Under the pieces are notes generated by a model. The model was not told the DNA's origin, did not search any database, and saw nothing but the letters and a program-made list of their open reading frames with translations. Source: Agrobacterium cucumeris (lineage in GTDB: Bacteria; Pseudomonadota; Alphaproteobacteria; Rhizobiales; Rhizobiaceae). Taken from it: a stretch of 64,000 nucleotides of DNA. Positions 1 through 8,279 of the stretch are shown piece by piece. The stretch's first letter is position 1, and every line of letters begins with the position of its first letter. The position numbers and the translations under genes are program-made. The DNA lies in assembly GCF_030036535.1 (NCBI RefSeq), contig NZ_CP080387.1, positions 2,283,501 to 2,347,500 of the forward strand, in the 5' to 3' direction.

Positions 1-1924
1 ACGCTACCGCGCCTATACCGTCGAGCGGGCCAGGGGCGGCGTGGCGCTGACGATGACGGCGGGCTCTGCCGCCGTGTCGAAAGACAGCCCGCCCGTTTTC
101 AACAATCTCTTGGCCTACAAGGATGAAATCGTTCCGTGGATCCGGGAAATGACCGACGCCGTGCATGAGGCGGGTTCGGCGATCATGATCCAGCTGACGC
201 ATCTTGGCCGCCGCACCCGCTGGGACAAGGGCGACTGGCTGCCGGTCCTCGCGCCATCGCATCAGCGGGAAGCGGCACACCGCGCCTTTCCGAAGAAGAT
301 CGAGGACTGGGATATCGAGCGTATCATCAAGGATTTTGCCGACGCTGCCGAACGGATGAAGGCGGGCGGCATGGATGGGGTGGAACTGGAAGCCTATGGC
401 CACCTCATCGACCAGTTCGTCTCACCCCTGACCAACGAGCTTGACGGCCCCTATGGCGGCTCGCTTGAAAACCGCATGCGCTTTTGTCTCGACGTCTTCA
501 GGGCGATACGCCAACGCGTCGGCGACGATTTCATCCTCGGGGTTCGTTACACCGCCGATGAATGTCTTGAGAACGGCACCGGCAAGGCGGAAGGCATCGA
601 AATCTCCAGACGGCTAAAGGAGAGCGGCCTGATCGACTATCTCAACGTCATCAGGGGGCATATCGACACCGATCCCGGCCTTACCGACGTCATCCCCATT
701 CAGGGCATGGCCAGCGCGCCGCATCTTGATTTTGCAGGCGAAATCCGCGCGGCGACCAGCTTCCCCATCTTCCATGCCGCCAAGATCCAGGATGTCGCCA
801 CCGCCCGGCATGCGATTGCCGCCGGCAAGGTCGACATGGTCGGCATGACCCGCGCCCACATGACCGATCCGCATATCGTCCGCAAGATTATGGAAAAGCG
901 GGAGGAGGACATCCGCCCCTGCGTCGGCGCCAATTATTGTCTTGATCGCATCTATCAGGGCGGCCTCGCCTTCTGCATTCACAATGCGGCAACCGGCCGC
1001 GAGGAAACCATGCCGCATGAAATCACCCGGGCTGAGAAAAGCCTGAAGGTGGTGATTGTCGGCGCTGGCCCGGCAGGCCTTGAAGCCGCAAGGGTCTGCG
1101 CCGAGCGCGGCCACGCGGTCGTGGTCTTCGAAGCCGCAAGCGACCCCGGCGGCCAGATCCGCCTGACCGCACAGAGCGAACGCCGCCGCGAAATGATCGG
1201 CATCATCGACTGGCGCATGAGCCAGTGCGAGAAGCTCGGCGTCATCTTCCATTTCAACAGCTGGGCGGAGGCGGATACGGTTGTCGCCGAAAAACCCGAC
1301 GTGGTGATTATCGCTACCGGCGGACTGCCGCATACCGAGGTGCTTTCGAAGGGCAACGAGCTGGTCGTCTCCGCATGGGATATCATTTCCGGCGACGTCA
1401 AGCCGGGCACCAATGTTCTCGTCTATGACGATGCAGGCGACCACACCGGGCTTCAGGCCGCCGAATTCATCGCCAAGGCGGGCGGCAAGGTCGAGATCAT
1501 GACGCCGGATCGCTCTTTCGCCCCGGAAGTCATGGCCATGAATCTCGTGCCCTATATGCGTTCGCTGCAGAAATACGACACGACATTCACCGTCACCTAC
1601 CGGCTGGAGGCGGCGGAAAGAAGCGGCAACCAGATCATCGCCCATGTCGGCAGCGATTATGGCGGCGTTTCGAAACAGCGCGTTGTCGACCAGATCGTCG
1701 TCAATCACGGCACAATCCCGCTGGACGAGCTTTATTTCGAGCTCAAGCCCGGCTCAAAGAACCTCGGCGAAATATCCTATGACGCGCTGATTGCGGGCGC
1801 GGCCCAGACCGTCGAGCGCAGTCCTGCCGGCGCTTACCGGCTGTTCCGGATTGGTGATGCAGTCGCAGCGCGCAACACCCATGCGGCAATCTATGACGCG
1901 CTGCGCCTCGCAAAGGACCTCTGA
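1..1924 (+). CDS. NADH:flavin oxidoreductase (Old Yellow Enzyme/FAD-NAD fusion), 5' truncated
   Basis: The reading frame is open from base 2, so the true start lies upstream. The N-terminal half is an OYE-type FMN barrel (ARGGV near the edge, GHLIDQFVSPLTN, YGGSLENRMRF). The C-terminal half is a FAD/NAD Rossmann unit (VVIVGAGPAGLEAARV, then IIATGG). This is the architecture of 2,4-dienoyl-CoA reductase, trimethylamine dehydrogenase and N-methylproline demethylase-type enzymes, which reduce or demethylate small substrates in the cytoplasm. The usual iron-sulfur Cys cluster is only partly kept (CVGANYC, then a Cys 12 residues on), so the 4Fe-4S centre may be altered. The HIHD-type substrate residues cannot be judged from the fragment. 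Family is secure; the substrate is not known, although the demethylase group is the closest impression. Confidence 0.9.
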   Translation, partial: RYRAYTVERARGGVALTMTAGSAAVSKDSPPVFNNLLAYKDEIVPWIREMTDAVHEAGSAIMIQLTHLGRRTRWDKGDWLPVLAPSHQREAAHRAFPKKIEDWDIERIIKDFADAAERMKAGGMDGVELEAYGHLIDQFVSPLTNELDGPYGGSLENRMRFCLDVFRAIRQRVGDDFILGVRYTADECLENGTGKAEGIEISRRLKESGLIDYLNVIRGHIDTDPGLTDVIPIQGMASAPHLDFAGEIRAATSFPIFHAAKIQDVATARHAIAAGKVDMVGMTRAHMTDPHIVRKIMEKREEDIRPCVGANYCLDRIYQGGLAFCIHNAATGREETMPHEITRAEKSLKVVIVGAGPAGLEAARVCAERGHAVVVFEAASDPGGQIRLTAQSERRREMIGIIDWRMSQCEKLGVIFHFNSWAEADTVVAEKPDVVIIATGGLPHTEVLSKGNELVVSAWDIISGDVKPGTNVLVYDDAGDHTGLQAAEFIAKAGGKVEIMTPDRSFAPEVMAMNLVPYMRSLQKYDTTFTVTYRLEAAERSGNQIIAHVGSDYGGVSKQRVVDQIVVNHGTIPLDELYFELKPGSKNLGEISYDALIAGAAQTVERSPAGAYRLFRIGDAVAARNTHAAIYDALRLAKDL

Positions 1925-1934
1925 GAGAGAGAGA

Positions 1935-1950
1935 GCTGCCCGGTGGCAGC
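1935..1950. terminator. Short hairpin between convergent genes
   Basis: GCTGCC-cggt-GGCAGC forms a 6-bp stem in the 31-bp gap between the stop of the oxidoreductase and the stop of the sensor kinase on the other strand. It is preceded by a GA-repeat and followed by CTCCTT. No good T-tract is present on either side, so it is a weak terminator candidate only. Confidence 0.35.
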
Positions 1951-1955
1951 CTCCT

Positions 1956-3314
1956 TCATAACTCAAGCGATACCGCGAACCGCTGACCGAATTGCGAAAA
2001 CTGCAATCGCCCGCCCAGCCGGTCGATTGCCATCTTGACGATGGCAAGCCCAAGGCCGCTTCCACCCGGTTCCGATCGCGGCGAACGGTAAAAGCGCTGC
2101 AGCACCCGTTCCTGTTCCTCCACCGCGATCCCCGCCCCTTCGTCGATAACCACGACGTTCACCTTGCCGTTTGCCAGTTCCGCCCGGCACTCCACCGTCG
2201 ATCCCTTCGGCGAGTGCTGCACGGCGTTTTCCATCACGTTGCGGATCGCAAGACGAAGCAGGGAGCGATCAGCCTCAATGAGGATCGTATCCGCCTCTTG
2301 CGAAAGCCGGCAGGTAATTTCAACCTCGCGCGCTCGCCTGAGCGGCTCCAGCTCCTGTATGACATCAAGGATCAGACGGGGAATGTCGACGCCGGCTTTC
2401 GTCGCCTGCGCTTCGGTGGCATCGACGGCAGCCAGGTCGATAAGCTGTTTCGCCATCCGGCTTGTCCGGTCGACGCTTTGCTCGATGCGCCGCAGCGCCT
2501 GTTGCTGCACCTCAGGATCGGTGGAGCGCATGGCCACCTGCGCCTGCGTCTTCAGCCCGGCAAGCGGCGTCTTCAATTCATGTGCGGCATAGGTCGTAAA
2601 CTCGCGTTCCCTTTCCCGCGTCGCCTGAACACGCGCCAGAAGGCTGTTCAGCGCATGGATCATCGGCCGAAGCTCCGATGGCGTTCCCTTGTCGGCAAAG
2701 CCGTGGAGTTCAGTCGCGTCGCGTGCTTTCATGCCGTTTGCGAGCTTTTGCAACGGCGCAAGCCCCCGGGAAACACACAGCCAGATAAGGCCAGCCATCA
2801 GCGGCATGATGAAAAGCGCCGGATAAAGAAGCCCCTTGATAACATCGTCAACCAGCCGGTCGCGAACCTCAACACTGTCGCCCACCAGAACCCTGACACC
2901 GAGGTCGGGTTTCACGACCGCATAGACGCGCCATTCGATGCCGTTGATGACCGTATTCTGGAAGCCCGAGGCATGATCCGAAAGGGAAGCATCCGGGGCA
3001 CTGTCCGATTTGCTGAGCAGACGGCCGCTGATGGACCAAATCTGGCAGGCGAGTTGGCGCTCATAGGAGGGTATCGCCGCCGCATCAGCGTCCGCGTCCT
3101 CATCATGCGTCGGTGAATGGCCGTCTATCAGGCGGATATCGACCGGGCGGTCGCCGACGAGGGATCCGACCATTCTTGCCGATTCCACCAGCCGCGCATC
3201 AAGAACATGCTCCAGCCGCGCCTTCGTGCTGGTGTAGATCCACACGCAGGCCGACAGCCAGACGAGGCCCGTCATCAACAGAAGCACGGTAAACAATCTT
3301 GCCCGGATCGACAT
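1956..3314 (-). CDS. Sensor histidine kinase, QseC/PmrB/TctE-like
   Basis: Inner-membrane sensor of about 452 residues. There is an N-terminal membrane helix (about 7-27), a periplasmic domain of roughly 130 residues, a second helix (about 162-181), a HAMP-like linker, the H-box AAHELKTP with phosphoacceptor His about 245, and the ATPase boxes (N box with ENAVQHS, G1 DEGAGI, G2 GSGLGLAI). The ATG at 3314 shares one base with the stop of the response regulator (TGATG) and has GGAGGG seven bases upstream, so it is preferred to the GTG three bases earlier. It is translated after its partner regulator. The signal is unknown. The neighbourhood of Dsb proteins and an L,D-transpeptidase suggests envelope stress or cation/antimicrobial sensing, as in PmrB or QseC; this is inference. 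Confidence 0.93.
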   Translation of the reverse strand: MSIRARLFTVLLLMTGLVWLSACVWIYTSTKARLEHVLDARLVESARMVGSLVGDRPVDIRLIDGHSPTHDEDADADAAAIPSYERQLACQIWSISGRLLSKSDSAPDASLSDHASGFQNTVINGIEWRVYAVVKPDLGVRVLVGDSVEVRDRLVDDVIKGLLYPALFIMPLMAGLIWLCVSRGLAPLQKLANGMKARDATELHGFADKGTPSELRPMIHALNSLLARVQATREREREFTTYAAHELKTPLAGLKTQAQVAMRSTDPEVQQQALRRIEQSVDRTSRMAKQLIDLAAVDATEAQATKAGVDIPRLILDVIQELEPLRRAREVEITCRLSQEADTILIEADRSLLRLAIRNVMENAVQHSPKGSTVECRAELANGKVNVVVIDEGAGIAVEEQERVLQRFYRSPRSEPGGSGLGLAIVKMAIDRLGGRLQFSQFGQRFAVSLEL

Positions 3315-3976
3315 CACGCAACCCTCCCGACGCGGTAACCGACGCCGCGCACCGTCTCGATGAAACCGGCGCCCAGTTTGGAACGAAGCTTGTGGATGTG
3401 GACCTCGATGGTGTTGCTTTCCACATCCTCCTGCCAGCCATAAAGCTTTTCTTCCAGAACCGGCTTTGAAAAAATCATGCCAGGATTCTGCATGAGGGCA
3501 TGGATGATCGCAAATTCGCGGCGTGATAGCGCAATGACATTGTCATCCTTCTTCGCCACCATCTTCGCCGGATCGAGCGTTACGCCCAGCGCCGACAGCG
3601 TGCCCTCGGAACGGCCCTCGCCACGGCGGATGATCGCCCGCAGCCGGGCGGCAACCTCATCAAGATCGAAAGGCTTGCCCAGATAATCATCCGCGCCGGC
3701 ATCGAGGCCGCAAATCTTGTCCGTGGTCGCATCCTTGGCGGTGAGCAGGAGGATCGGCACCCGGTTGCGTTCATTGCGCGTGTGGCGCAGAAGATCGAGA
3801 CCTGACCCGTCAGGCAACATCACATCAAGGACAACGGCATCGAAACGGCAATTCTCGAGGGCGATTTTTGCGTCGCCAAGCGTCATGACGGCATCGACGG
3901 TGAAGCCGGCAAGCTGCAGCCCGACACGCAGACCATCAAGCAGGACATCATCGTCCTCGACCACCAACAGACGCAT
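3314..3976 (-). CDS. OmpR-family response regulator, QseB/PmrA-like
   Basis: Two-domain regulator of 220 residues. The receiver has the acidic pocket VEDDD, phosphoacceptor D51 (VVLDVMLPDG), the T/S position in LLLTAKD and the KPF lysine. The C-terminal winged helix has LSRREFAIIHAL, then EVHIHKLRSKLG and the terminal VRGVGYRV. The LYGWQEDVESNTIEVHIHKLR stretch is typical of the QseB/PmrA/TctD clade. I take the ATG at 3976 as start because the five preceding in-frame residues do not match the family. The gene is divergent from dsbD. A CTTAAG-N5-CTTAAG direct repeat in the shared promoter matches the known PmrA-box geometry, so autoregulation and control of dsbD are likely. Confidence 0.94.
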   Translation of the reverse strand: MRLLVVEDDDVLLDGLRVGLQLAGFTVDAVMTLGDAKIALENCRFDAVVLDVMLPDGSGLDLLRHTRNERNRVPILLLTAKDATTDKICGLDAGADDYLGKPFDLDEVAARLRAIIRRGEGRSEGTLSALGVTLDPAKMVAKKDDNVIALSRREFAIIHALMQNPGMIFSKPVLEEKLYGWQEDVESNTIEVHIHKLRSKLGAGFIETVRGVGYRVGRVA

Positions 3977-4036
3977 TGAGCACTCCATCATTCCGGCACA
4001 GGGGTATTTTGATGCGCGGGAACCTGAAAACCGAAC

Positions 4037-4053
4037 CTTAAGGCTGGCTTAAG
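4037..4053. promoter_or_regulatory. PmrA-type response-regulator box (CTTAAG-N5-CTTAAG)
   Basis: Perfect tandem hexamer with 5-bp spacer (GCTGG), an 11-bp period, as OmpR-family dimers bind. It sits 61 bp from the regulator start and 66 bp from the dsbD start, in the 142-bp divergent promoter. The same arrangement recurs at 8155-8171. CTTAAG is itself palindromic, so orientation cannot be read. Direct observation; the protein-DNA pairing is inferred from the known PmrA box. Confidence 0.75.
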
Positions 4054-4118
4054 CTTCCGGCCGGAAGCCTGCGCCATCCATGGCTTATCCCACAAGGCCT
4101 ACCCCATAAGGAAAGAGA

Positions 4119-5981
4119 ATGCGTTTCAATTTTTCGTTCGTGCTCCTCGTTCTCATGTCCATTTGTGGACCGGCGCTCGCGCTCGGTCCGCCGATGGACA
4201 TGACGGATGCGTTCAAGCTTTCGATAGACCGCACGGGAACGGCGGCCACCTTCCGCTGGCAAGTCGCCGAGGGATATTATCTCTATCGGGAGAGCCTGCA
4301 GGCCAGCACTGAGGACGGAACGAAGCTCGATCTCAGGACGCCGGCCGGGGAGATGAAGGATGATCCCGGCTTCGGCAACACCGAAGTCTATTTCGGGCAA
4401 GCCGCCGCCACGCTTGCCGACGCGCCGCAGACGATGAAACTGACATTTCAGGGATGCCAGGATGGCGGCATCTGCTATCCCTTCAGAACGGTCGCCATCG
4501 ACGGTTTGCGGATCGAAGCAGAGGCGCCGTTCGGCATAAGGCCGCAGGATCCACCCTCATTTCAGTCCTTCGCCCTGATCGCGCCGTCCGCAGAACCGGA
4601 AAAGGCTGAGCAGTCAGTACCCTCACCCGCACCCCCGGCCGAGCCGGGCATGGTGGAAGGTTTTCTTGCCCGAGGCGGCACGGCGCTGCTTCTCGCCTCC
4701 TTCATGGGTCTTGGCGTACTCCTTGCATTCACGCCCTGCGTATTTCCCATGTACCCCATCCTCGCGGCCACGCTCGGCCGGCAGGGCGCTTCATTGTCAC
4801 CCGGTCGCAGCTTTCTCCTCTCCTCAACCTATGTCGTCGCGCTTGCCGCCGCCTTCAGCCTGTTCGGCATACTGGCCGCATGGCTTGGCCAAAGCTTCCA
4901 GATTGCCCTCCAGTCACCACCGGCCATTCTCATCACCGCCGCCGTCTTTATCATTCTGGCGATCGCCAGTTTCGGCATGGTCGAGGTCCAGCTTCCGGCC
5001 GGCCTTCGCGACTGGCTGGCGCGATCGCAGCGTTCGCTCGGCGGATCGTTCGGCTCGACCGCCATTCTCGGTTTCAGCTCGGCGCTGCTGATCGGCCCCT
5101 GCGTGACGGCACCGCTTGCAGGCGCACTTCTCTATATCGCCAAGAGTGGCAACCTGCTGCTCGGCGCAGCAGCGCTCTTTGCGCTCGGCATCGGCAAGGG
5201 CATTCCCCTCATCCTCATCGGCACCTCCGGCGCGGCATTGCTGCCGCGGGCCGGCGCATGGATGGCGCAGATACGCTGGCTGTTCGGCTTTATCTTCCTT
5301 GCCACCGCGATCTGGTATCTCGACCGGCTCATTCCTCCATCCGCAACGCTTGCGCTTTCCGCAGCGCTGCTCGTTACAATCGGTGTTTTCTTCGGTGCTC
5401 TCGACGCACTGCCGCAACAGGCCGGCATTGGCCGCCGGCTGATGAAATCGGCCAGCCTTCTTTCCATGCTTTACGGAGCGTTTCTCGCTTTCGGCGCGGC
5501 AAGCGGCAGCACCAGCATGCTCCAGCCGCTGCAATTCTCCGGCAGCCCGGTCGCCAGCCGCTCCCTGCCCGGCCTGACAAAGGCGAGTTTTGCAACGGTG
5601 AGTTCCAATCAAGAACTGAAAGCCGCGGTCGCTGAAGCAGGAAAGCCAAGCCTCATCTACTTCACCGCGGACTGGTGCGTTTCCTGCCGCGTCATCGAGC
5701 GCTCTGTTCTAAGCAATCCGCAGGTCGCGGAAAGCCTTAAGGATACGAACCTCGTCTCCGTCGATCTTTCGGACATGACGTCAGACAAACAGCAATTGAT
5801 GAAGGACAGCAATGTCATCGGCCCGCCGACCATGCTGTTCTTCGACAAAAAAGGAACCGAACTCCCCTCCATCCGCATGGTGGGCGAGATTTCGGCCCGT
5901 TCACTCATCGATGCGGCGGCGCAAACGCATCAGGCGCTTGCAAAACCGGCAATCGACAATACCGCAGGAGCCCGCCAATGA
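4119..5981 (+). CDS. dsbD: Thiol:disulfide interchange protein DsbD
   Basis: Transmembrane reductase of 620 residues that passes electrons from cytoplasmic thioredoxin to periplasmic thiol proteins. All three modules are present. A signal peptide precedes the periplasmic alpha domain with its redox pair C113/C119 (CQDGGIC). The membrane beta domain has about eight helices and the catalytic C207 (FTPCVFPMYP) and C328 (GPCVTAPLAG). The C-terminal thioredoxin-like domain carries C520-V-S-C523. Every cysteine required in E. coli DsbD has a counterpart. The start has a good ribosome site (AAGGAAAGAGA). Its last codons overlap the next gene, a DsbA-like protein, by 4 bp, so the two are co-translated. 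A PmrA-type box lies 66 bp upstream. Confidence 0.96.
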   Translation: MRFNFSFVLLVLMSICGPALALGPPMDMTDAFKLSIDRTGTAATFRWQVAEGYYLYRESLQASTEDGTKLDLRTPAGEMKDDPGFGNTEVYFGQAAATLADAPQTMKLTFQGCQDGGICYPFRTVAIDGLRIEAEAPFGIRPQDPPSFQSFALIAPSAEPEKAEQSVPSPAPPAEPGMVEGFLARGGTALLLASFMGLGVLLAFTPCVFPMYPILAATLGRQGASLSPGRSFLLSSTYVVALAAAFSLFGILAAWLGQSFQIALQSPPAILITAAVFIILAIASFGMVEVQLPAGLRDWLARSQRSLGGSFGSTAILGFSSALLIGPCVTAPLAGALLYIAKSGNLLLGAAALFALGIGKGIPLILIGTSGAALLPRAGAWMAQIRWLFGFIFLATAIWYLDRLIPPSATLALSAALLVTIGVFFGALDALPQQAGIGRRLMKSASLLSMLYGAFLAFGAASGSTSMLQPLQFSGSPVASRSLPGLTKASFATVSSNQELKAAVAEAGKPSLIYFTADWCVSCRVIERSVLSNPQVAESLKDTNLVSVDLSDMTSDKQQLMKDSNVIGPPTMLFFDKKGTELPSIRMVGEISARSLIDAAAQTHQALAKPAIDNTAGARQ

Positions 5982-6586
5982 CCCTTACACGCCGACAGCT
6001 TGTCGCAATGGCCGGCCTTGCCGCCATTGCTCCCCCCTCGCTTGTTTTTGCCGAGACAGACCCGACAAGCCGGCAGATGGTGCTGCACGATCCGGACGCC
6101 CCGGTCCTCGGCAATCCGAAAGGCGACGTGACGGTGGTGGAATATTTCGACTACCAGTGCCCCTATTGCAAATCGTCCTACGGCATGGTGCGCGACGTGG
6201 TCGAACAGGATGGCAAGGTGAGGCTTGTGCTGAAGGACTGGCCGGTCTTCGGTGGCGCATCGGTCATCGCTGCGCAGGCGGTGCTCGCCAGCGTCAAGCT
6301 TGGCAAATATGAAAAGACGCTCGACGCCATGTTTCACACGCCGAACAAGCTGCAGCAGGCCGATGTCGAAAAGGCCCTCAAGAAAGCGGGCCTGACCTTC
6401 GACGGCGTCGGCAAGGCCGTTATCGAGCATCAGGCATGGATTTCCGGCCTGCTGGACCGGAACTGGGTACAGGCCGCCGCCTTCAAATTCGTCGGCACGC
6501 CATCATTTGTGGTGGGAACGACGAGCTTTGCCGGCGTCCTTGACCGAAAGGGCCTGAAGGAAGCAATCGCCAAGGCACGGGGCTAG
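5978..6586 (+). CDS. DsbA-family periplasmic thiol oxidoreductase (CPYC)
   Basis: Protein of 202 residues. An N-terminal signal segment with a twin arginine (LTRRQLVAMAGL) is followed by a thioredoxin fold with the DsbA-type helical insertion. The active site is C61-P-Y-C64 and the cis-proline loop is VGTPSFVVG. The sequence resembles the single-domain DsbA/ScsC/Com1-like group common in alphaproteobacteria, which act as oxidases or isomerases. It overlaps dsbD by 4 bp, so its likely role is a DsbD-fed reductant or isomerase rather than a DsbB-linked oxidase; this is inference from the operon. Export could be by Sec or Tat. It converges on a second, related gene on the other strand. Confidence 0.93.
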   Translation: MTLTRRQLVAMAGLAAIAPPSLVFAETDPTSRQMVLHDPDAPVLGNPKGDVTVVEYFDYQCPYCKSSYGMVRDVVEQDGKVRLVLKDWPVFGGASVIAAQAVLASVKLGKYEKTLDAMFHTPNKLQQADVEKALKKAGLTFDGVGKAVIEHQAWISGLLDRNWVQAAAFKFVGTPSFVVGTTSFAGVLDRKGLKEAIAKARG

Positions 6587-6600
6587 GACGAGACGGCAAA

Positions 6601-6672
6601 GGGCATCGGCACTGCGATGCCCGACCGGAATGTTAAAACGATGGTTTCAGTCCGACCGGACCTGAAACCATC
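6601..6672. terminator. Two hairpins between convergent dsbA-like genes
   Basis: Stem 1 is GGGCATCG/CGATGCCC (6601-6622). Stem 2 is an 11-bp arm GATGGTTTCAG with its exact complement (6640-6672). They fill the 98-bp gap between the stops of two convergent genes. T-runs are short, but the stems are strong, so this probably serves as a two-way terminator. Confidence 0.6.
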
Positions 6673-6684
6673 ATTCTCCGAACG

Positions 6685-7347
6685 TTAAGCCTGTTCACGC
6701 GCTCTTTTGAAAAGGTCTGTAAAGGCTTCCGCACTCTGTACCGCACCGGGGACGAGGAACTTGCCGATGATGAAAGCAGGCGTTCCCGTCAATTGCAGCG
6801 ACATTGCCTGTTCATGATTGCGCGCAAGCAGATCATCGATCTCCGCCGCTTTCGATTTCATGTCGCGCTCGAGACGAGCAAAGTCGATGCTTGTCGCACG
6901 CACGGTGTCGCGCATCTCATCGGCCTTCACCTTCGGCGTCTTGATCGCCATCAGCGCATCATGGACGATGTGATAAGCGTCCTGATATTTCGCCGCCAGC
7001 GCCAGTTGCGCTCCCTCGACGGAGTCGGGCGTTATGATCGGCCAGTCCTTGTAGACCATCCTGACATCCCCGTCTGCCGAGACCGCATTACTCATGGGAA
7101 CGGCCGTCTTTTTGCACCAGGGGCAATTATAGTCGAGAAAGGCGACCATGGTGAGCTCGCCGGCGGGATTGCCGGAGACGGGTGCCGCCGGATCGCGCAG
7201 GATCATCTCGAGCTTCAGACCGTTGGGTGAAGCCGTAGCCGGCGATGCGATGGCCGAGACCACCGAAATCGAGCCGAGGAGAAAGGCACGGCGTCTGAGC
7301 CCGGCAAGGGCTGAAACATCCGCGCGGTTTCGAACATCATGTGCCAT
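6685..7347 (-). CDS. DsbA-family periplasmic thiol oxidoreductase (CPWC)
   Basis: Protein of 220 residues. The Tat-like leader is GLRRRAFLLGS followed by a hydrophobic stretch and ATASP. The thioredoxin fold has C75-P-W-C78 (LDYNCPWCKKT) and cis-proline loop LTGTPAFIIG. It is a paralogue of the CPYC protein at 5978-6586: both have the RDPxAPVxGNP-like start to the mature region, the KDWP segment and the same length. I chose the ATG at 7347, preceded by AAGAAGG. A longer reading would run back into the L,D-transpeptidase gene. It follows that gene by 34 bp and is probably in its operon, which suggests it services the catalytic cysteine of the transpeptidase. Confidence 0.92.
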   Translation of the reverse strand: MAHDVRNRADVSALAGLRRRAFLLGSISVVSAIASPATASPNGLKLEMILRDPAAPVSGNPAGELTMVAFLDYNCPWCKKTAVPMSNAVSADGDVRMVYKDWPIITPDSVEGAQLALAAKYQDAYHIVHDALMAIKTPKVKADEMRDTVRATSIDFARLERDMKSKAAEIDDLLARNHEQAMSLQLTGTPAFIIGKFLVPGAVQSAEAFTDLFKRAREQA

Positions 7348-7381
7348 GGTGATGGGCCTTCTTTCTTTTCCGTATCGGTCG

Positions 7382-8110
7382 TCAGGCGGCAAGTTGCTGA
7401 CGTTTCGAGGGGTCGGGAATAACCACGATGGTGCTGCCGTCCCGCACATTGTTGAAGAGGTCGATGACATCCTGGTTCAGCAGCCGGATGCAGCCGGAGG
7501 AAACCGCCTTGCCGATAGAAAAGGCCTCCGGTGTTCCGTGCAGGCGGTAAAGCGTGTCCCTGCCGCCCTGATGAATGTAGAGCGCCCGCGCGCCGAGCGG
7601 GTTCTTGAGACCGGGTGGCATTCCGCCATTGGCGATGCTGTAGGGCTGAAGACTGGGCTGCCGCGCCACCATCTCGTCCGGCGGGGTCCATTTCGGCCAT
7701 GCCCGCTTGTAGGCGACAATCGCCCGGCCAGCCCAGGAGAAGCCGTCCCGGCCGACGCCAATCCCGTAACGGGTCGCCTTGCCGCCCGGCAGAATGTGAT
7801 AGAGAAACTTGTTCGGCGTATCGACGATCAGTGTGCCGGGCTTTTCGTCGGTCGGATAATCGACGACCTGCCGCCAGTAGCGTGGGTCCACCTGCTTGAT
7901 GTTCACCGCCGGGATCGGGAATGTCTCATCGGGAAGCGCCGCATACATTGCCGGCATGACCGGCGCAGGCGTCTCGGGCAAGGGGTCGTCGTTTCTTGAC
8001 AACGTCGCCGGCTTGGGCGGTTCACCGGATGTGGCGCAACCTGCCAGCAGGCCCGCAAGCCCAAGGGCAAGAAGGTTTCTGCGGGTGGTGAAAATCGGGA
8101 TGTCGTGCAT
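7382..8110 (-). CDS. L,D-transpeptidase (YkuD), predicted lipoprotein
   Basis: Protein of 242 residues that should form or remodel 3-3 peptidoglycan cross-links or attach proteins to peptidoglycan. The leader RRNLLALGLAGLLAGC has both a twin arginine and a lipobox, with the lipidated Cys at 25. The YkuD domain spans about 92-225 and carries the catalytic signature HGTPEAFSIGKAVSSGCIRL, with H191 and C207. Rhizobiales rely heavily on L,D-cross-links for polar growth and have many such paralogues. The catalytic cysteine must stay reduced in the periplasm, which fits the adjacent Dsb genes. A PmrA-type box lies 45 bp upstream of the start, and TATGTG about 12 bp beyond it could serve as the -10. 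Confidence 0.94.
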   Translation of the reverse strand: MHDIPIFTTRRNLLALGLAGLLAGCATSGEPPKPATLSRNDDPLPETPAPVMPAMYAALPDETFPIPAVNIKQVDPRYWRQVVDYPTDEKPGTLIVDTPNKFLYHILPGGKATRYGIGVGRDGFSWAGRAIVAYKRAWPKWTPPDEMVARQPSLQPYSIANGGMPPGLKNPLGARALYIHQGGRDTLYRLHGTPEAFSIGKAVSSGCIRLLNQDVIDLFNNVRDGSTIVVIPDPSKRQQLAA

Positions 8111-8154
8111 TCTGGGATGTGTCTCCTATTCGGCGACACATAGCCGGCCCCCAC

Positions 8155-8171
8155 CTTAAGCCAGTCTTAAG
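8155..8171. promoter_or_regulatory. PmrA-type response-regulator box (CTTAAG-N5-CTTAAG)
   Basis: Second perfect tandem repeat with spacer CCAGT. On the minus strand it reads CTTAAG-ACTGG-CTTAAG, against GCTGG in the first box on the plus strand, so even the spacers agree in four of five bases. It lies upstream of the L,D-transpeptidase/dsbA-like pair, and the regulator gene is 4.2 kb away on the same strand. Other CTTAAG hexamers noticed (for example inside dsbD and the nitrilase gene) are single. Confidence 0.75.
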
Positions 8172-8229
8172 GCCACCACCCGCACGGCAATTCGTTCGGA
8201 TCGGCGTTATTGTGGATCACCGACAAGAT

Positions 8230-8258
8230 AAATGACCGTCCCCTTGGAGCGGTCATTT
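8230..8258 (-). terminator. Terminator-like hairpin after the PhyH gene
   Basis: AAATGACCG and its exact complement CGGTCATTT bracket an 11-base loop, 22 bp past the stop of the dioxygenase gene. The outer A/T pairs give a short U-rich exit on the minus strand. Confidence 0.5.
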
Positions 8259-8279
8259 CCTCCGTGTGTTCAATGCAGT

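Noticed and set aside
614..1708. Long minus-strand open frame of 364 codons
   Set aside because: It lies entirely antisense to the OYE-type gene and has no family motif; long antisense frames are common in GC-rich coding DNA.
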